Shown here piece by piece: positions 1 to 8,943 of a stretch of DNA of 58,522 bases. Below the pieces are notes generated by a model. It saw only the letters and a list, made by a program, of their open reading frames with translations. It made no database searches and was not told where the DNA came from. A program made the translations under genes and the position numbers. The stretch's first letter is position 1. Each line of letters begins with the position of its first letter. Location of the stretch: NCBI GenBank assembly GCA_027488845.1, contig JAIYBC010000040.1:1-58522 (forward strand). Direction: 5' to 3'. Origin of the DNA: Verrucomicrobiales bacterium. GTDB taxonomy: Bacteria > Verrucomicrobiota > Verrucomicrobiia > Limisphaerales > UBA9464.

Positions 1-618
1 ACACCTCCCTTCCAAACCAACGGTCGCCTCCTTCACCGCCCCATCTCCCACTGCCGCTCCTCTCCGCTCCTACCACCAAACTCCAGCAGATCCCAAACGG
101 CCTCTGCTCTCCTTCGCCTTTACTTGGAAATCTCAGTCAATCGGACGGACAGCCGGATGAGGGGGTATCGATACAAATCAGGCGAAATACCCCCAAAAAG
201 TGCTCGATTTAGGCTTCGGGCGGTCGAGGTTCCGGAACCGAGGCGGCCAATCCTTTTTACACGTCACGACAAATCGATGGAACGCTTGTGCGCCGATCCG
301 TGAAAACTGCGTATGCAAGTAGCTTTGGATTAGGTGTTTCGAAATCTCATCCACAGACCTTGCAGACGGACACAGATCCGGAAGCGTGGGTAACTGACGA
401 AAACCTTCGGTCCGGTCCGACACGGCCGGCACCTTTGACTGTTCGGAGATCGACTCTTCCTGGTGAACGGTTTCTGCATCTCAGACGGCCTAGTTGCATC
501 CAAAAGGCTTCCGCAGATGGGCGTCGAGCCGGCGAGGGAGTCGTGAGGTGAGCCGGAGTTGATCGGCGGAAAGCCAATTCAGAAGTGTTGCTTGGCCTCC
601 TCTTTCGAAGGACCCGCG
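1..618. other. Region without a confident gene
   Basis: The stretch between the window edge and the end of kdgK holds only short open frames (under 90 codons) on both strands. None begins with a recognisable ribosome binding site or encodes a recognisable domain. It is less GC-rich than the flanking genes near its start. It lies downstream of the minus-strand kdgK, but I see no convincing terminator hairpin in it. A gene lying mainly outside the window cannot be excluded. Confidence 0.4.
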
Positions 619-1653
619 CTAACGGGCCATCGCCAGCGATTTACGGCTATTCGCCAGATCTTCGATCTCAGCCAGCGAGAACTGAGAAACATCGCCTCGC
701 GTGGTATGGACCAACGCTCCATGGGCGGCGCCGATTTCAACGGATTCCTGAAGCGACCGCCCTTGGATCAATCCCCAAAGGAGTCCGGCGCCGAAGGCAT
801 CCCCGGTCCCAACCCGGTCGATGACCTCCATTTGTGAGTAGATTCGGCTTTGTACGTGATTCACCCGATCTGCGGCAAAGCCATAGAAGTCCTGCCGGTT
901 GGCTTGATGCAGGGTCCGATCGGTGCCAGCGATCCAGCGTAGGTTCGGAAACTTTTCGAAGACGGAGTTCAGGAGCGGCTTACCTTGGAGTTTTGTGGAG
1001 GATTCATCCAACAGGGCCTGGAAACCCGCCTCGCTGCCGATCAGAAGGTCCGATTGGGCTACAAACTCCCTGTTGATCGCCGCCGCGGCAGCTGGAGTTG
1101 CAAGTGCAGCACGGAAGTTCAGGTCGTAGCTGATTTGAGTTCCATGTTCTCGTGCCTTTGAGATGGCGAATTGGAGGGTTCGACGGGAATTCTCCGACAG
1201 CACGGCGTAGATTCCGCCGGAGTGGAGCCACTTTGCTCCGGTGGATTGGAACAAGTGAGCCCAATTCACATCGGTGGGATCCAGTTCGGAGGCTGACGAA
1301 TGTCCCCGATCATACAGGGCCATGCCTCCCCGAACGCCGGTTCCGATCTCTGCGAAGTAGAGTCCGACACGGTTTTCGCGTCCGACACCGTCATAAGGAA
1401 CGCGGTGGACATAGGAGAGGTCCATGCCGACGGCTCTGGCGTGGTTGAGTATGATGTCAGCGACCGGGGACATTGGGAGTCGGCTGACGAAGCCGGTCTT
1501 CGCTCCCATGCGCGCCAAGGCGTAGGCCACATTGTATTCCCCGCCGCCGACGTCGACTTCGAGAGTTCGGGCAAACTCGATGCGGCCGGCACCAGGCGGG
1601 GAAAGGCGCACCATGCACTCTCCCAGCGCGACCAGATCCAAGTGGGCATCCAT
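619..1653 (-). CDS. kdgK: PfkB-family sugar kinase, probable 2-dehydro-3-deoxygluconokinase
   Basis: Cytoplasmic ribokinase-family kinase of 344 residues that probably phosphorylates 2-keto-3-deoxygluconate (KDG) to KDPG with ATP, the step that sends uronate carbon into the Entner-Doudoroff split. The N-terminal GGGEYN segment (about residues 36-41) corresponds to the substrate-side signature of the family. YDLNFR (176-181) resembles the YDxNxR element common in KDG kinases. RVGTGDAFGAG (280-290) is PfkB signature 2, with Asp285 the expected catalytic base. The length is usual for the family. It lies 46 bp downstream of the GntP-family permease on the same strand, so the two are probably co-transcribed. 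That neighbour and the divergent tagaturonate epimerase favour KDG over fructose or ribose as substrate. Family membership is secure; substrate is inferred. Confidence 0.85.
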   Translation of the reverse strand: MDAHLDLVALGECMVRLSPPGAGRIEFARTLEVDVGGGEYNVAYALARMGAKTGFVSRLPMSPVADIILNHARAVGMDLSYVHRVPYDGVGRENRVGLYFAEIGTGVRGGMALYDRGHSSASELDPTDVNWAHLFQSTGAKWLHSGGIYAVLSENSRRTLQFAISKAREHGTQISYDLNFRAALATPAAAAAINREFVAQSDLLIGSEAGFQALLDESSTKLQGKPLLNSVFEKFPNLRWIAGTDRTLHQANRQDFYGFAADRVNHVQSRIYSQMEVIDRVGTGDAFGAGLLWGLIQGRSLQESVEIGAAHGALVHTTRGDVSQFSLAEIEDLANSRKSLAMAR

Positions 1654-1699
1654 GGCCCTACGCTCCTTCCTGCTGCGGCGCTGTCCAGAAGGATCGCGG

Positions 1700-3139
1700 T
1701 CAAGACTTCATGAGGTGGAACGCGATCAGCGAAAAGACCATCCCCGCAATGCCGACGATGGTTTCGCACACCGTCCAGGTCTTCATCGTCTGCCCTACAC
1801 TGAGGCCCAGGCTGTCCTTCACCATCCAAAACCCGCTGTCATTCAGATGACTAAGGAACAGGGATCCGCAGCCAATGGCACAGATGATCAGTGCGACCTG
1901 ATGGGGATTGAGTTCCGGGTGTGCCGCCATGACTGGAACAAGCAGGCCTGATGCGGTGGTGATGGCGACCGTGGCGGATCCGGTGGCCACGCGGATGAAG
2001 GCTGAGACGAGCCAGCCGTACATGAGCGGGCTCAAATTCACTGCTGTTCCGGCTTTTCCGATGGCTTCGGCGACTCCGGAGTCGCGGAGCACCCGGGCAA
2101 ATCCGCCGCCGGCTCCGATCACCAAGATGGTCATTCCCACCGTGCCAATACAGACCTCGGTGAACTTCAACACTTGGGTGCGGGTGAATCCGCAGCGGGT
2201 ACCGATCGACCACATCGCGAAAAGCACGGCTACCAGCAGCGCCATGGTTGGATGACCGATGAACTGCGCCAATTCCCGGAGCTCGTGTCCTTTGGGCAGG
2301 GTCAACTCGGCGACAGTTGCGAAGAGCATCAGGACCACCGGGGACAGGATGCTGAAGAGGGTCAGGCCGAACCCGGGGAGGCGAAAACCTGGTTCCTTCG
2401 ACTCGGATTTCCGTGGGATGGGAGGTGGGTTGGCAGTGATTCGGTTCTCGATGAAGCGGGCGTAGATCGGCCCGGCTACCGCGGCGGTTGGGATTCCAAT
2501 GACAAATCCCCAGAAAAGGACCAAGCCCATGCTGGCCTTCAGGGCCTCAACCGCGACGACCGGGCCTGGGTGCGGAGGCATCACTCCGTGCATGACCGAG
2601 AGACAGGCGAGAAGGGGAAGAGTGAGGCGCAGGAAGGGTTGCTTGGTCTCGTGGGTCAGGGTGAGGAGGATCGGAAGAAGGAGGACGAGTCCCACCGCAA
2701 ACCACGTCGTGAGTCCCACCGCCAAGGCGAGGGCCATGATGCACCATTGGATGTGTTTCGGGCCGAAGAACGAAGCGAAGCGCTTCGCCAGCACTTCTGC
2801 GCCGCCGGATTCCGCGAGCAGCTTGCCCAGCATTGTTCCCAGCGCGATCACGGCCGCAGTTCCTCCCATTGTCGCTCCGAGTCCGTCACCGAACGACTTG
2901 ATCACGGCCAAGATGCTGTAGGTGGGCGTCTTGCCAGCGACTTCTGCGAGGACCTTGCCGGTGGTGTCCCGGGCGGGAACCCCCAGCAGGACCACGGCTC
3001 CGATCCCGACCACCAACGATGCCAGCAGCAGGGAGATGAATGCGTTCACCTTGGCCCGGGTGATGAGCAGCACGAGGATGCCGATGGAGAACAGGGCCAA
3101 TACGATGAGTTTCCAGTCCTGCGGGTTCATGGAATTCAT
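1700..3139 (-). CDS. GntP-family gluconate/uronate permease
   Basis: Inner-membrane H+ symporter of the GntP family, about 479 residues with roughly a dozen hydrophobic segments starting at residue 13. Family hallmarks seen are the GxxxGxLLAESGGAE stretch near residue 130, the VMPPHPGP loop near 200, and a C-terminal LSHLNDSGFW motif near 430. GntP-family members import gluconate, 2-keto-3-deoxygluconate or fructuronate. With kdgK downstream and uxaE divergent upstream, a hexuronate-derived acid is the likely cargo. Two ATGs three codons apart could start it (ending at 3139 or 3130). A GAGG lies 3 nt before the first and 12 nt before the second, so the choice is uncertain. The frame stays open upstream to 3751, but that extension is antisense to uxaE and lacks hydrophobic character. 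Confidence 0.88.
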   Translation of the reverse strand: MNSMNPQDWKLIVLALFSIGILVLLITRAKVNAFISLLLASLVVGIGAVVLLGVPARDTTGKVLAEVAGKTPTYSILAVIKSFGDGLGATMGGTAAVIALGTMLGKLLAESGGAEVLAKRFASFFGPKHIQWCIMALALAVGLTTWFAVGLVLLLPILLTLTHETKQPFLRLTLPLLACLSVMHGVMPPHPGPVVAVEALKASMGLVLFWGFVIGIPTAAVAGPIYARFIENRITANPPPIPRKSESKEPGFRLPGFGLTLFSILSPVVLMLFATVAELTLPKGHELRELAQFIGHPTMALLVAVLFAMWSIGTRCGFTRTQVLKFTEVCIGTVGMTILVIGAGGGFARVLRDSGVAEAIGKAGTAVNLSPLMYGWLVSAFIRVATGSATVAITTASGLLVPVMAAHPELNPHQVALIICAIGCGSLFLSHLNDSGFWMVKDSLGLSVGQTMKTWTVCETIVGIAGMVFSLIAFHLMKS

Positions 3140-3253
3140 GAACCTCACACGAAACGGATTCCGAAGGGAAGGGTTGTCGGGAGTGGGAGCCGAGGATCCT
3201 CGGCGCTTGGGCTGGAGTCCCACCTTCCTCCGGCGGTATCCTTTCTGGAAGTC
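3140..3253. promoter_or_regulatory. Divergent promoter region of the uronate genes
   Basis: The 114 bp between the divergent GntP-family permease and uxaE must carry the promoters for both directions. I could not pick out convincing -35/-10 pairs or an operator palindrome, so this entry rests on gene orientation only. Confidence 0.4.
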
Positions 3254-4513
3254 ATGAGCAGCCCTCTTCGTCTCGGTCGTTTCTCCATCGGCATCGGCGA
3301 CCGCTTCGCGCATCAGGCGCAGGCCCAGTTGCAGGCATTGGTGGAGATCGGCCGGCTTGGCCTCGCGGTGACGCCGGTTTGGAACAAGTCGAACCGCGAA
3401 CACACCATCATCGGTTCGGAACCGGCTTCGACCCGTGCTGCCGCTGACGCTGCGGTCGCGGCGTTGGGATGGAATGGCGGCTACTTCCTCGACGCCGACC
3501 ACATCCGCCTCGAGACGGTCGGCCGATTTCTTGCACCCTGCGATTTCTTCACCATCGACGTCGCCGACAGCATCGGCCAAGCCACCGCTCCCGAGGCGGT
3601 GGAAGCCTTTGTCGCCCGGCACCCGGAGTTGGTGGGTGAAGTCCGAATCCCGGGCATCCCCGAGCCGTTCCAGATCAGCCGTGCCCAAACCGAAGCGGTG
3701 TCGGCGAAGTACCTCGCGGCGACGGCGGAGGCGGGGCGCATCTATCGCCACATCCTCGCTGCCAAGGGTGCCGGGATGTTCGTCACGGAAGTCTCGATGG
3801 ACGAAACCGATCTACCGCAGACGCCTCCGGAGTTGCTGGTGATCCTCGTTGCCCTTGCGGACGAAGGGGTACCGGTTCAGACCATCGCCCCGAAATTCAC
3901 GGGACGATTCAACAAGGGCGTCGACTACGTCGGGGACATCGCCCAGTTCGAGAGGGAGTTCAACGACGACCTCGCGGTCATCGGCCATGCGGTTGCGAGA
4001 TACGGCCTGCCCTCGGACCTGAAGCTCAGCGTCCATTCCGGCAGCGACAAGTTCTCGATCTACGGCCCCATCCGCCGCGCCCTGCAACGAACCGGTTCGG
4101 GTGTCCATCTGAAGACCGCCGGGACCACCTGGCTGGAGGAGGTGATCGGCCTCGCCGAGGCCGGCGGCGACGGCCTGGAGTTGGCCAAGGAGATCTATCG
4201 CGAAGCCCTGGCACACCGGGAAGCCCTTTGCGCCCCGTACGCCACCGTGATCGACATCGATCCGAACCGGCTTCCCGCTGCGCTCGAGGTGGACGGCTGG
4301 ACCTCGGCGACGTTCGTCGCCGCACTGCGGCATGTGCCTTCGGATCCCGGATTCAACCCCAGTTTCCGTCAGCTCATCCACGTCGGCTTCAAGGTCGCTG
4401 CGAAGATGGGGCCCCGTTATCTCTCCAGTCTCGAGCGCCACCGTGAGGTTGTCTCCCGCAACGTGACCGCAAACCTTCTCGAACGTCATCTGAAGCCATT
4501 GCTGGTTGGTTGA
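3254..4513 (+). CDS. uxaE: Tagaturonate epimerase family protein
   Basis: Protein of 419 residues resembling the UxaE (D-tagaturonate 3-epimerase) family, which interconverts D-tagaturonate and D-fructuronate. This lets galacturonate be degraded through the fructuronate/mannonate branch to KDG, instead of through tagaturonate reductase and altronate. The N-terminus starts directly with an LGRFSIGIGDRFA segment. Further conserved-looking segments are SMDETD near residue 181, APKFTGRFNKGVDY near 213-226, and LSVHSGSDKFS near 258. The family is a metal-dependent TIM barrel; I could not assign metal ligands with certainty. The start is the first ATG that does not extend back across the divergent permease. 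The neighbours supply uptake and KDG phosphorylation; fructuronate reductase (UxuB) and mannonate dehydratase (UxuA) are not in this window. The assignment rests on remembered family resemblance plus context. Confidence 0.78.
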   Translation: MSSPLRLGRFSIGIGDRFAHQAQAQLQALVEIGRLGLAVTPVWNKSNREHTIIGSEPASTRAAADAAVAALGWNGGYFLDADHIRLETVGRFLAPCDFFTIDVADSIGQATAPEAVEAFVARHPELVGEVRIPGIPEPFQISRAQTEAVSAKYLAATAEAGRIYRHILAAKGAGMFVTEVSMDETDLPQTPPELLVILVALADEGVPVQTIAPKFTGRFNKGVDYVGDIAQFEREFNDDLAVIGHAVARYGLPSDLKLSVHSGSDKFSIYGPIRRALQRTGSGVHLKTAGTTWLEEVIGLAEAGGDGLELAKEIYREALAHREALCAPYATVIDIDPNRLPAALEVDGWTSATFVAALRHVPSDPGFNPSFRQLIHVGFKVAAKMGPRYLSSLERHREVVSRNVTANLLERHLKPLLVG

Positions 4514-4556
4514 ATCCCGTCCCTTTTCCCGAAGTCCTCCCTCCGCGAAGAAGCCC

Positions 4557-7500
4557 ATGATCCATCGAATCCGACTCCTGCCGATCCTGCTGGCCGCCCT
4601 GATGGCCCAGGCTGCCGAACTGCCCCCGCGGGCCCATGCCCCTCTGGTCGATCCGACGACGGCCACCACAGTGCGAACCCAAGGGGTTTCCGCTCCGGCG
4701 GACGGCGAACGGATCGTTCTCCTCGGGAACGGGTTGGCAGAACGGGATGTCTATTATGGGCGCCTTGAGGCGGAGCTGCACCTGCGGTTTCCCGACAGCA
4801 AGCTGGTGGTGCGCAACATGGGGCGACCGGGTGACACCCCTGGGTTCCGACCCCACCCGGCGCGTGTGTCGCAATGGGCGTTCCCGGGTGCGGAACGCTT
4901 CCACCCCGGGCTGAAGTCCCATTTCGGCAAGGGGTTCTTTCCGACGCCGGACCAGTGGCTGACCCATCTGAAGGCGGACACCATCCTGGCCTTCTTCGGA
5001 TACAACGAGTCGTTCGACGGACCTGGCGGTGTGGCCAACTTCGAAGCCGAGCTGGACGCCTGGGTTTCCCACACATTGACCAAAGCCTACAACGGCGTCG
5101 CGGCGCCCCGTCTGGTGTTGGTTTCGCCGATCGCCTTCGAGGACCTTTCGGGTGGCCGCGACCTTCCCGACGGAAAGAGAGAGAACGCGAACCTCGCCCT
5201 CTACACGGAGGCGATGCGCTCGGTGGCCAAGAAGCGGGGAATCGCCTTCGTCGACCTCTTCACGCCGACGCGTCTGCGCGGTACTCGACCTGGCCAAGCG
5301 CCGCTGACGATCAACGGTTTCGCGCCGACCGAGGCCGGATATGTCGAGATCGCCGGGCTCCTCTCGGAGGGGGCTTTCGGCAAGGCGCCGCGTCGCGCCA
5401 AGGGAAGCGCGGACAAGGTTCTCGCCGCGGTCCGTGAGAAGGATTGGTTCTGGAACAACGACTACAACCTGGTGAACGGCGTCCATACGCACGGCCAGCG
5501 CTACGATCCGTTTGGTCCGCAGAACTACCCGTTCGAGATCCTCAAGTCGCGCGCGATGACCGTCAGGCGGGATGCGCTGATCCATGAGGTCGCGGCCGGT
5601 CGCAAGACCGACCTGGCGGTGGACGATGCAGAAACCGGCGAGTTGCCTTCGGTTCCCACCAATTTCCGTCGGCCGATCGAGTATCTCGACGGCACAAAGG
5701 CGATCGAGAAGATGACGGTGATGCCCGGCTACAAGGTCGAGCTGTTCGCCTCCGAGAAGGAGTTCCCCGACCTGAAAAACCCGGTGCAGATGTCCTTCGA
5801 CAACCGGGGACGGCTTTGGGTGGCGGTGATGCCGTCCTATCCGCACTTCAAGCCGGGTGACCCGCGGCCGGACGACAAGCTGCTGATCCTCGAGGACACC
5901 GACAACGATGGTAAGGCCGACACGCAGAAGATCTTCGCCCGCGGACTCCATCTCCCGATCGGTTTCGAGTTGGCGCCGGAAGGCGTCTATCTTTCGCAGG
6001 AGCCGAACCTGTGCCTGCTGGTCGACGACAACCACGACGACGTCGCCGACCGGATGGAGATCCTGATGCACGGGTTCGACACCCATGACACGCACCATGC
6101 GATCTCGGCCTACAGCGCGGATGCTTCCGGCGCGTTCTATCTGCTGGAGGGACGTTTCCTCCACAGCCAAGTCGAGACCCCGTACGGGCCGAGGCGGGTG
6201 AACGACGGCGGAGCGTGGCGCTTCGATCCCAAGAACTTCCGGCTCGAGCGTTTCATCCAGTCGGACGTCAACAACCCCTGGGGCATCGCCTTCGACGACT
6301 GGGAGCAATGTGTGCTCTCCGATGCCTCGAGCGGGGAGAACTACTGGGCGTTGCCGATCTCGGCGAAGATGCCGTACGGGGTCGAGATCGACCGCGCGGG
6401 CGAATACGTTCCGAAGCGGTCGCGGCCGACCTCGGGATCCGAGTTCGTGTCTTCCCGTCATTTCCCGGAGGACCGGCAGGGTCAGTTCATGACCTGCAAC
6501 AGCATCGGGTTCCTTGGCATCAACTTCAGTTCGGTGCGGGAGGACGGATCAGGCTTCACCGGCGCCTTGGCCGGCGACCTGATCAGCTCGAGCGACCCGA
6601 ACTTCCGCCCCGTGGACCTCGAGTTCGCCCCGGACGGTTCGCTCTATTTCATCGACTGGCACAACGCCCTGATCGGTCACATGCAGCACAACGCCCGCGA
6701 TCCGAACCGGGATCACGACCATGGGCGCGTCTATCGGGTCACCTATCCCTCGCGGCCCCTGGTCAAGCCCACCCGCGTCGCCGGAGCCTCCGTCCCCGAA
6801 CTGCTCGAGGCCCTGAAGTCGCCGGAGTATCGGACGCGTTACCGTGCGCGTCGCGAATTGCGTGGGCGTCCCGCGGCCGAGGTGCTTCCGGCGGTGAAGG
6901 CCTGGGCTTCCAAGCTGGATCGCGCCGATGCGCGCCATGAACACCACCTGTGCGAGGCCCTCTGGGCGACGTGGTCGCAGAACCAGCCGGACGCCGGCAT
7001 CCTCCGGGCCTGTCTCAACGCGAAGTCCCATCAGGCACGCGCGGCGGCGGTCCAGGTGCTCCGGCATGCGGGCTATCGGTTGCCCGAAGTCGCCTCGTTC
7101 TACCGGCAGGCGGTCAACGATCCGCACCCGCGGGTCCGTCTTGAGGCCATGGTCGCTGCCTCGTGGCTGGACAACGAGCTTGGTGCGCGACTGATCCTGG
7201 ATGGCCTGCGTCAACCCCTCGACAAGTGGATGATCCCGGTCACCCGGCAGATGCTCCAGACGACGCTCAAAGACGACGTGGAGGCCTTGGTGAAGGCCTC
7301 GCCGTCTGTGGTCGCGGACAACCCGAATGCGCAGGAATACCTCGCCGGCCGGATGAAGCTTGGATCGCCGGTGCCGGCCGAGAAGAAGGAGTACGGACCG
7401 ACGAGGAAGCTCTCCGAGGGCGACCAGAAGCTCTATCTGCTCGGCAAGGAGGTCTTCCACCGCGACGCGCATTGCGCGACCTGCCACCAGTCGTCGGGTA

Positions 7501-7892
7501 CCGGCGTCCAGGGTGTCTATCCGCCGCTCAACGTGGCCGGGAACCCTTGGCTCGCGGACGAGGAGCGCCTGGTCAAGGTGGTCCTGAAGGGACTCTGGGG
7601 TCCGCTGGAGATCGGCGGGCAGCGGTTCGGTCCGACCAACGGAGTGCCCCCGATGCTGGGATTCGCGGGCATGCTGACCGACGAGGAGGCCGCCGGGGTC
7701 CTGACCTATGTGCGTCAATCCTTCGGGAACGACTTCGCCCCGGTGGCGCCGTCCTCGGTTGCCAGGGTCCGCGCGGCGACCAAAGGCCGTGCGGACTTCT
7801 ACATGGTGGAGGAGATCATGAAGGAGCATCCGATCTCCGGTTGGGAGAAGTGGGGACGCATGGCCCGGCCGGCCGGGGACATCTACGAGTAG
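4557..7892 (+). CDS. Secreted SGNH hydrolase / beta-propeller / cytochrome c fusion (PVC-type CxxCH protein)
   Basis: Exported protein of about 1111 residues. A signal peptide (1-20, ending AQA) is followed by an SGNH/GDSL-hydrolase-like domain (about 50-290) with a LLGNGL block near the N-terminus and a FGYNES block near residue 148. Next comes a sorbosone-dehydrogenase-like beta-propeller region (about 385-740) with the Asp-rich DTDNDGKAD calcium-type loop and a DSNPDFRP-like segment. A helical, HEAT-like region (about 750-930) follows, then a C-terminal cytochrome c domain with one CxxCH haem site (C973, C976, H977). A plausible axial Met lies in the PPMLGFAGM segment. This order matches the large PVC-type haem-binding CxxCH proteins. 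Substrate is unknown; periplasmic oxidation of a sugar or alcohol coupled to electron transfer is the usual guess. The ATG at 4557 is chosen because the signal peptide begins there. The Ccs genes near 46.6-49.7 kb could mature its haem. Confidence 0.85.
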   Translation: MIHRIRLLPILLAALMAQAAELPPRAHAPLVDPTTATTVRTQGVSAPADGERIVLLGNGLAERDVYYGRLEAELHLRFPDSKLVVRNMGRPGDTPGFRPHPARVSQWAFPGAERFHPGLKSHFGKGFFPTPDQWLTHLKADTILAFFGYNESFDGPGGVANFEAELDAWVSHTLTKAYNGVAAPRLVLVSPIAFEDLSGGRDLPDGKRENANLALYTEAMRSVAKKRGIAFVDLFTPTRLRGTRPGQAPLTINGFAPTEAGYVEIAGLLSEGAFGKAPRRAKGSADKVLAAVREKDWFWNNDYNLVNGVHTHGQRYDPFGPQNYPFEILKSRAMTVRRDALIHEVAAGRKTDLAVDDAETGELPSVPTNFRRPIEYLDGTKAIEKMTVMPGYKVELFASEKEFPDLKNPVQMSFDNRGRLWVAVMPSYPHFKPGDPRPDDKLLILEDTDNDGKADTQKIFARGLHLPIGFELAPEGVYLSQEPNLCLLVDDNHDDVADRMEILMHGFDTHDTHHAISAYSADASGAFYLLEGRFLHSQVETPYGPRRVNDGGAWRFDPKNFRLERFIQSDVNNPWGIAFDDWEQCVLSDASSGENYWALPISAKMPYGVEIDRAGEYVPKRSRPTSGSEFVSSRHFPEDRQGQFMTCNSIGFLGINFSSVREDGSGFTGALAGDLISSSDPNFRPVDLEFAPDGSLYFIDWHNALIGHMQHNARDPNRDHDHGRVYRVTYPSRPLVKPTRVAGASVPELLEALKSPEYRTRYRARRELRGRPAAEVLPAVKAWASKLDRADARHEHHLCEALWATWSQNQPDAGILRACLNAKSHQARAAAVQVLRHAGYRLPEVASFYRQAVNDPHPRVRLEAMVAASWLDNELGARLILDGLRQPLDKWMIPVTRQMLQTTLKDDVEALVKASPSVVADNPNAQEYLAGRMKLGSPVPAEKKEYGPTRKLSEGDQKLYLLGKEVFHRDAHCATCHQSSGTGVQGVYPPLNVAGNPWLADEERLVKVVLKGLWGPLEIGGQRFGPTNGVPPMLGFAGMLTDEEAAGVLTYVRQSFGNDFAPVAPSSVARVRAATKGRADFYMVEEIMKEHPISGWEKWGRMARPAGDIYE

Positions 7893-7917
7893 GACGCCTA
7901 TCGGCGAAACCTTCAGG

Positions 7918-7951
7918 CGGAGAGGCCTTGCCGCCCGGCGAGGCCCCTCCG
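7918..7951 (+). terminator. GC-rich hairpin after the cytochrome fusion gene
   Basis: A 15-bp stem with one mismatch and one G-T pair closes a GCCC loop, 26 bp after the stop codon of the fusion gene. There is no T-run, so it may only stabilise the 3' end or act with Rho. It ends just before the aldo/keto reductase start and could also hinder that gene's translation. Confidence 0.45.
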
Positions 7952-7962
7952 CATGATTCGGC

Positions 7963-8895
7963 ATGCAAACTCGACCGTTGGGGAAAACCGGCCTCCACCT
8001 GCCGGTGCTCGGATTCGGAGCCAGTTCGTTGGGACAGGAATTCCGTAGCGTGAGCCTCGACGAGGCCCTTAGGAGTGTTCGTGTCGCATTGGATTGCGGC
8101 CTGAACTTCATCGACACCTCCCCATTCTACGGCCGTGGCATGAGCGAAGTCCTTCTGGGCATCGCGTTGAAGGGGGTGCCGAGGGAGTCCTACACTCTTT
8201 GCACGAAGCTGGGTCGCTACGACCTAGGCCATTTCGACTTCTCCGCCAAACGGGTTGCCGAATCCATCGACGTTTCACTGCATCGCCTCGGCACCGACCA
8301 CCTGGACATCGTCCTCTGTCACGACATCGAGTTCGTCGAGATGCAGCAGATCGTGGACGAAACCTTGCCGGCGTTGCGGGAGGTGGTGGCCAAGGGGAAA
8401 GTCCGCTACGTCGGGTTCAGCGGCTATCCGCAGAAGATCTTCCGCTTCATTTGCGACCAGGCACCGGTGGACTGCGTGTTGAGCTACAACCAATACACGC
8501 TTCAGAACAGCCGTTTCCTCGACGAGACGGTGCCCTATCTGAAGGGGAAGGGGATTGGTGTCCTGAACGCGGGACCGTTCAGCGCCCGCCTGCTGACCAA
8601 TGCGCCTCTTCCAGCGTGGTTGAAGGAGCCCGAGGAGGTGAAGGCTGCGGCCCGTGCGTCCGCAGCACTGTGTGCCGGACGCGGTGAGGACATCGCAAAG
8701 CTCGCCCTTCAGTTCTCCTGTGCCCATCCGGACATCACCTCCACGGTCGCCGGCAGCGCCAATCCGGAGAACATCCGCAAGTGGGCCCGCTGGCTGGAGG
8801 AGCCGATCGACCAAGGTTTGCTGGCCGAGGTCCGTTCGATCTTCGAGCCGGTCCGGAACCTCGGGCACCTCGAGGGGTTGCCCAAGAACAACTGA
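7963..8895 (+). CDS. Aldo/keto reductase (sugar dehydrogenase-like)
   Basis: NAD(P)-dependent TIM-barrel oxidoreductase of 310 residues with no signal peptide. The AKR catalytic tetrad is visible as Asp51, Tyr56 (in FYGRGMSE), Lys82 and His120 (in LCHDIEF). The opening RPLGKTGLHLPVLGFGAS and the late VAGSANPENI cofactor-loop segment are typical of the family. The LGTDHLDIVLCHDIEF and LPALREVVAKGKVRYVGFSG segments resemble the L-galactose / D-threo-aldose 1-dehydrogenase subgroup, suggesting oxidation of a free aldose to a lactone. That substrate is inference. The gene lies 70 bp after the cytochrome fusion with a GC-rich hairpin between, and it converges on the DUF1501 gene. Confidence 0.9.
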   Translation: MQTRPLGKTGLHLPVLGFGASSLGQEFRSVSLDEALRSVRVALDCGLNFIDTSPFYGRGMSEVLLGIALKGVPRESYTLCTKLGRYDLGHFDFSAKRVAESIDVSLHRLGTDHLDIVLCHDIEFVEMQQIVDETLPALREVVAKGKVRYVGFSGYPQKIFRFICDQAPVDCVLSYNQYTLQNSRFLDETVPYLKGKGIGVLNAGPFSARLLTNAPLPAWLKEPEEVKAAARASAALCAGRGEDIAKLALQFSCAHPDITSTVAGSANPENIRKWARWLEEPIDQGLLAEVRSIFEPVRNLGHLEGLPKNN

Positions 8896-8903
8896 CGGCG
8901 GAA

Positions 8904-8934
8904 GTCGGCGCCGACGGGTTGCGTCGACGCCGAC
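8904..8934. terminator. Hairpin between convergent genes
   Basis: A 12-bp inverted repeat with one mismatch (arms 8904-8915 and 8923-8934, 7-nt loop) fills the gap between the aldo/keto reductase stop and the end of the convergent DUF1501 gene. It lacks a T-run on either strand. Its position suits a bidirectional transcription end. Confidence 0.45.
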
Positions 8935-8943
8935 ACTGTCGGT

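Noticed and set aside
4389-6461. A 690-codon open frame on the minus strand inside the cytochrome fusion gene
   Set aside because: It is antisense to a gene with clear domains, is very Arg-rich and has no recognisable motif. GC-rich codon bias creates such frames throughout the window.
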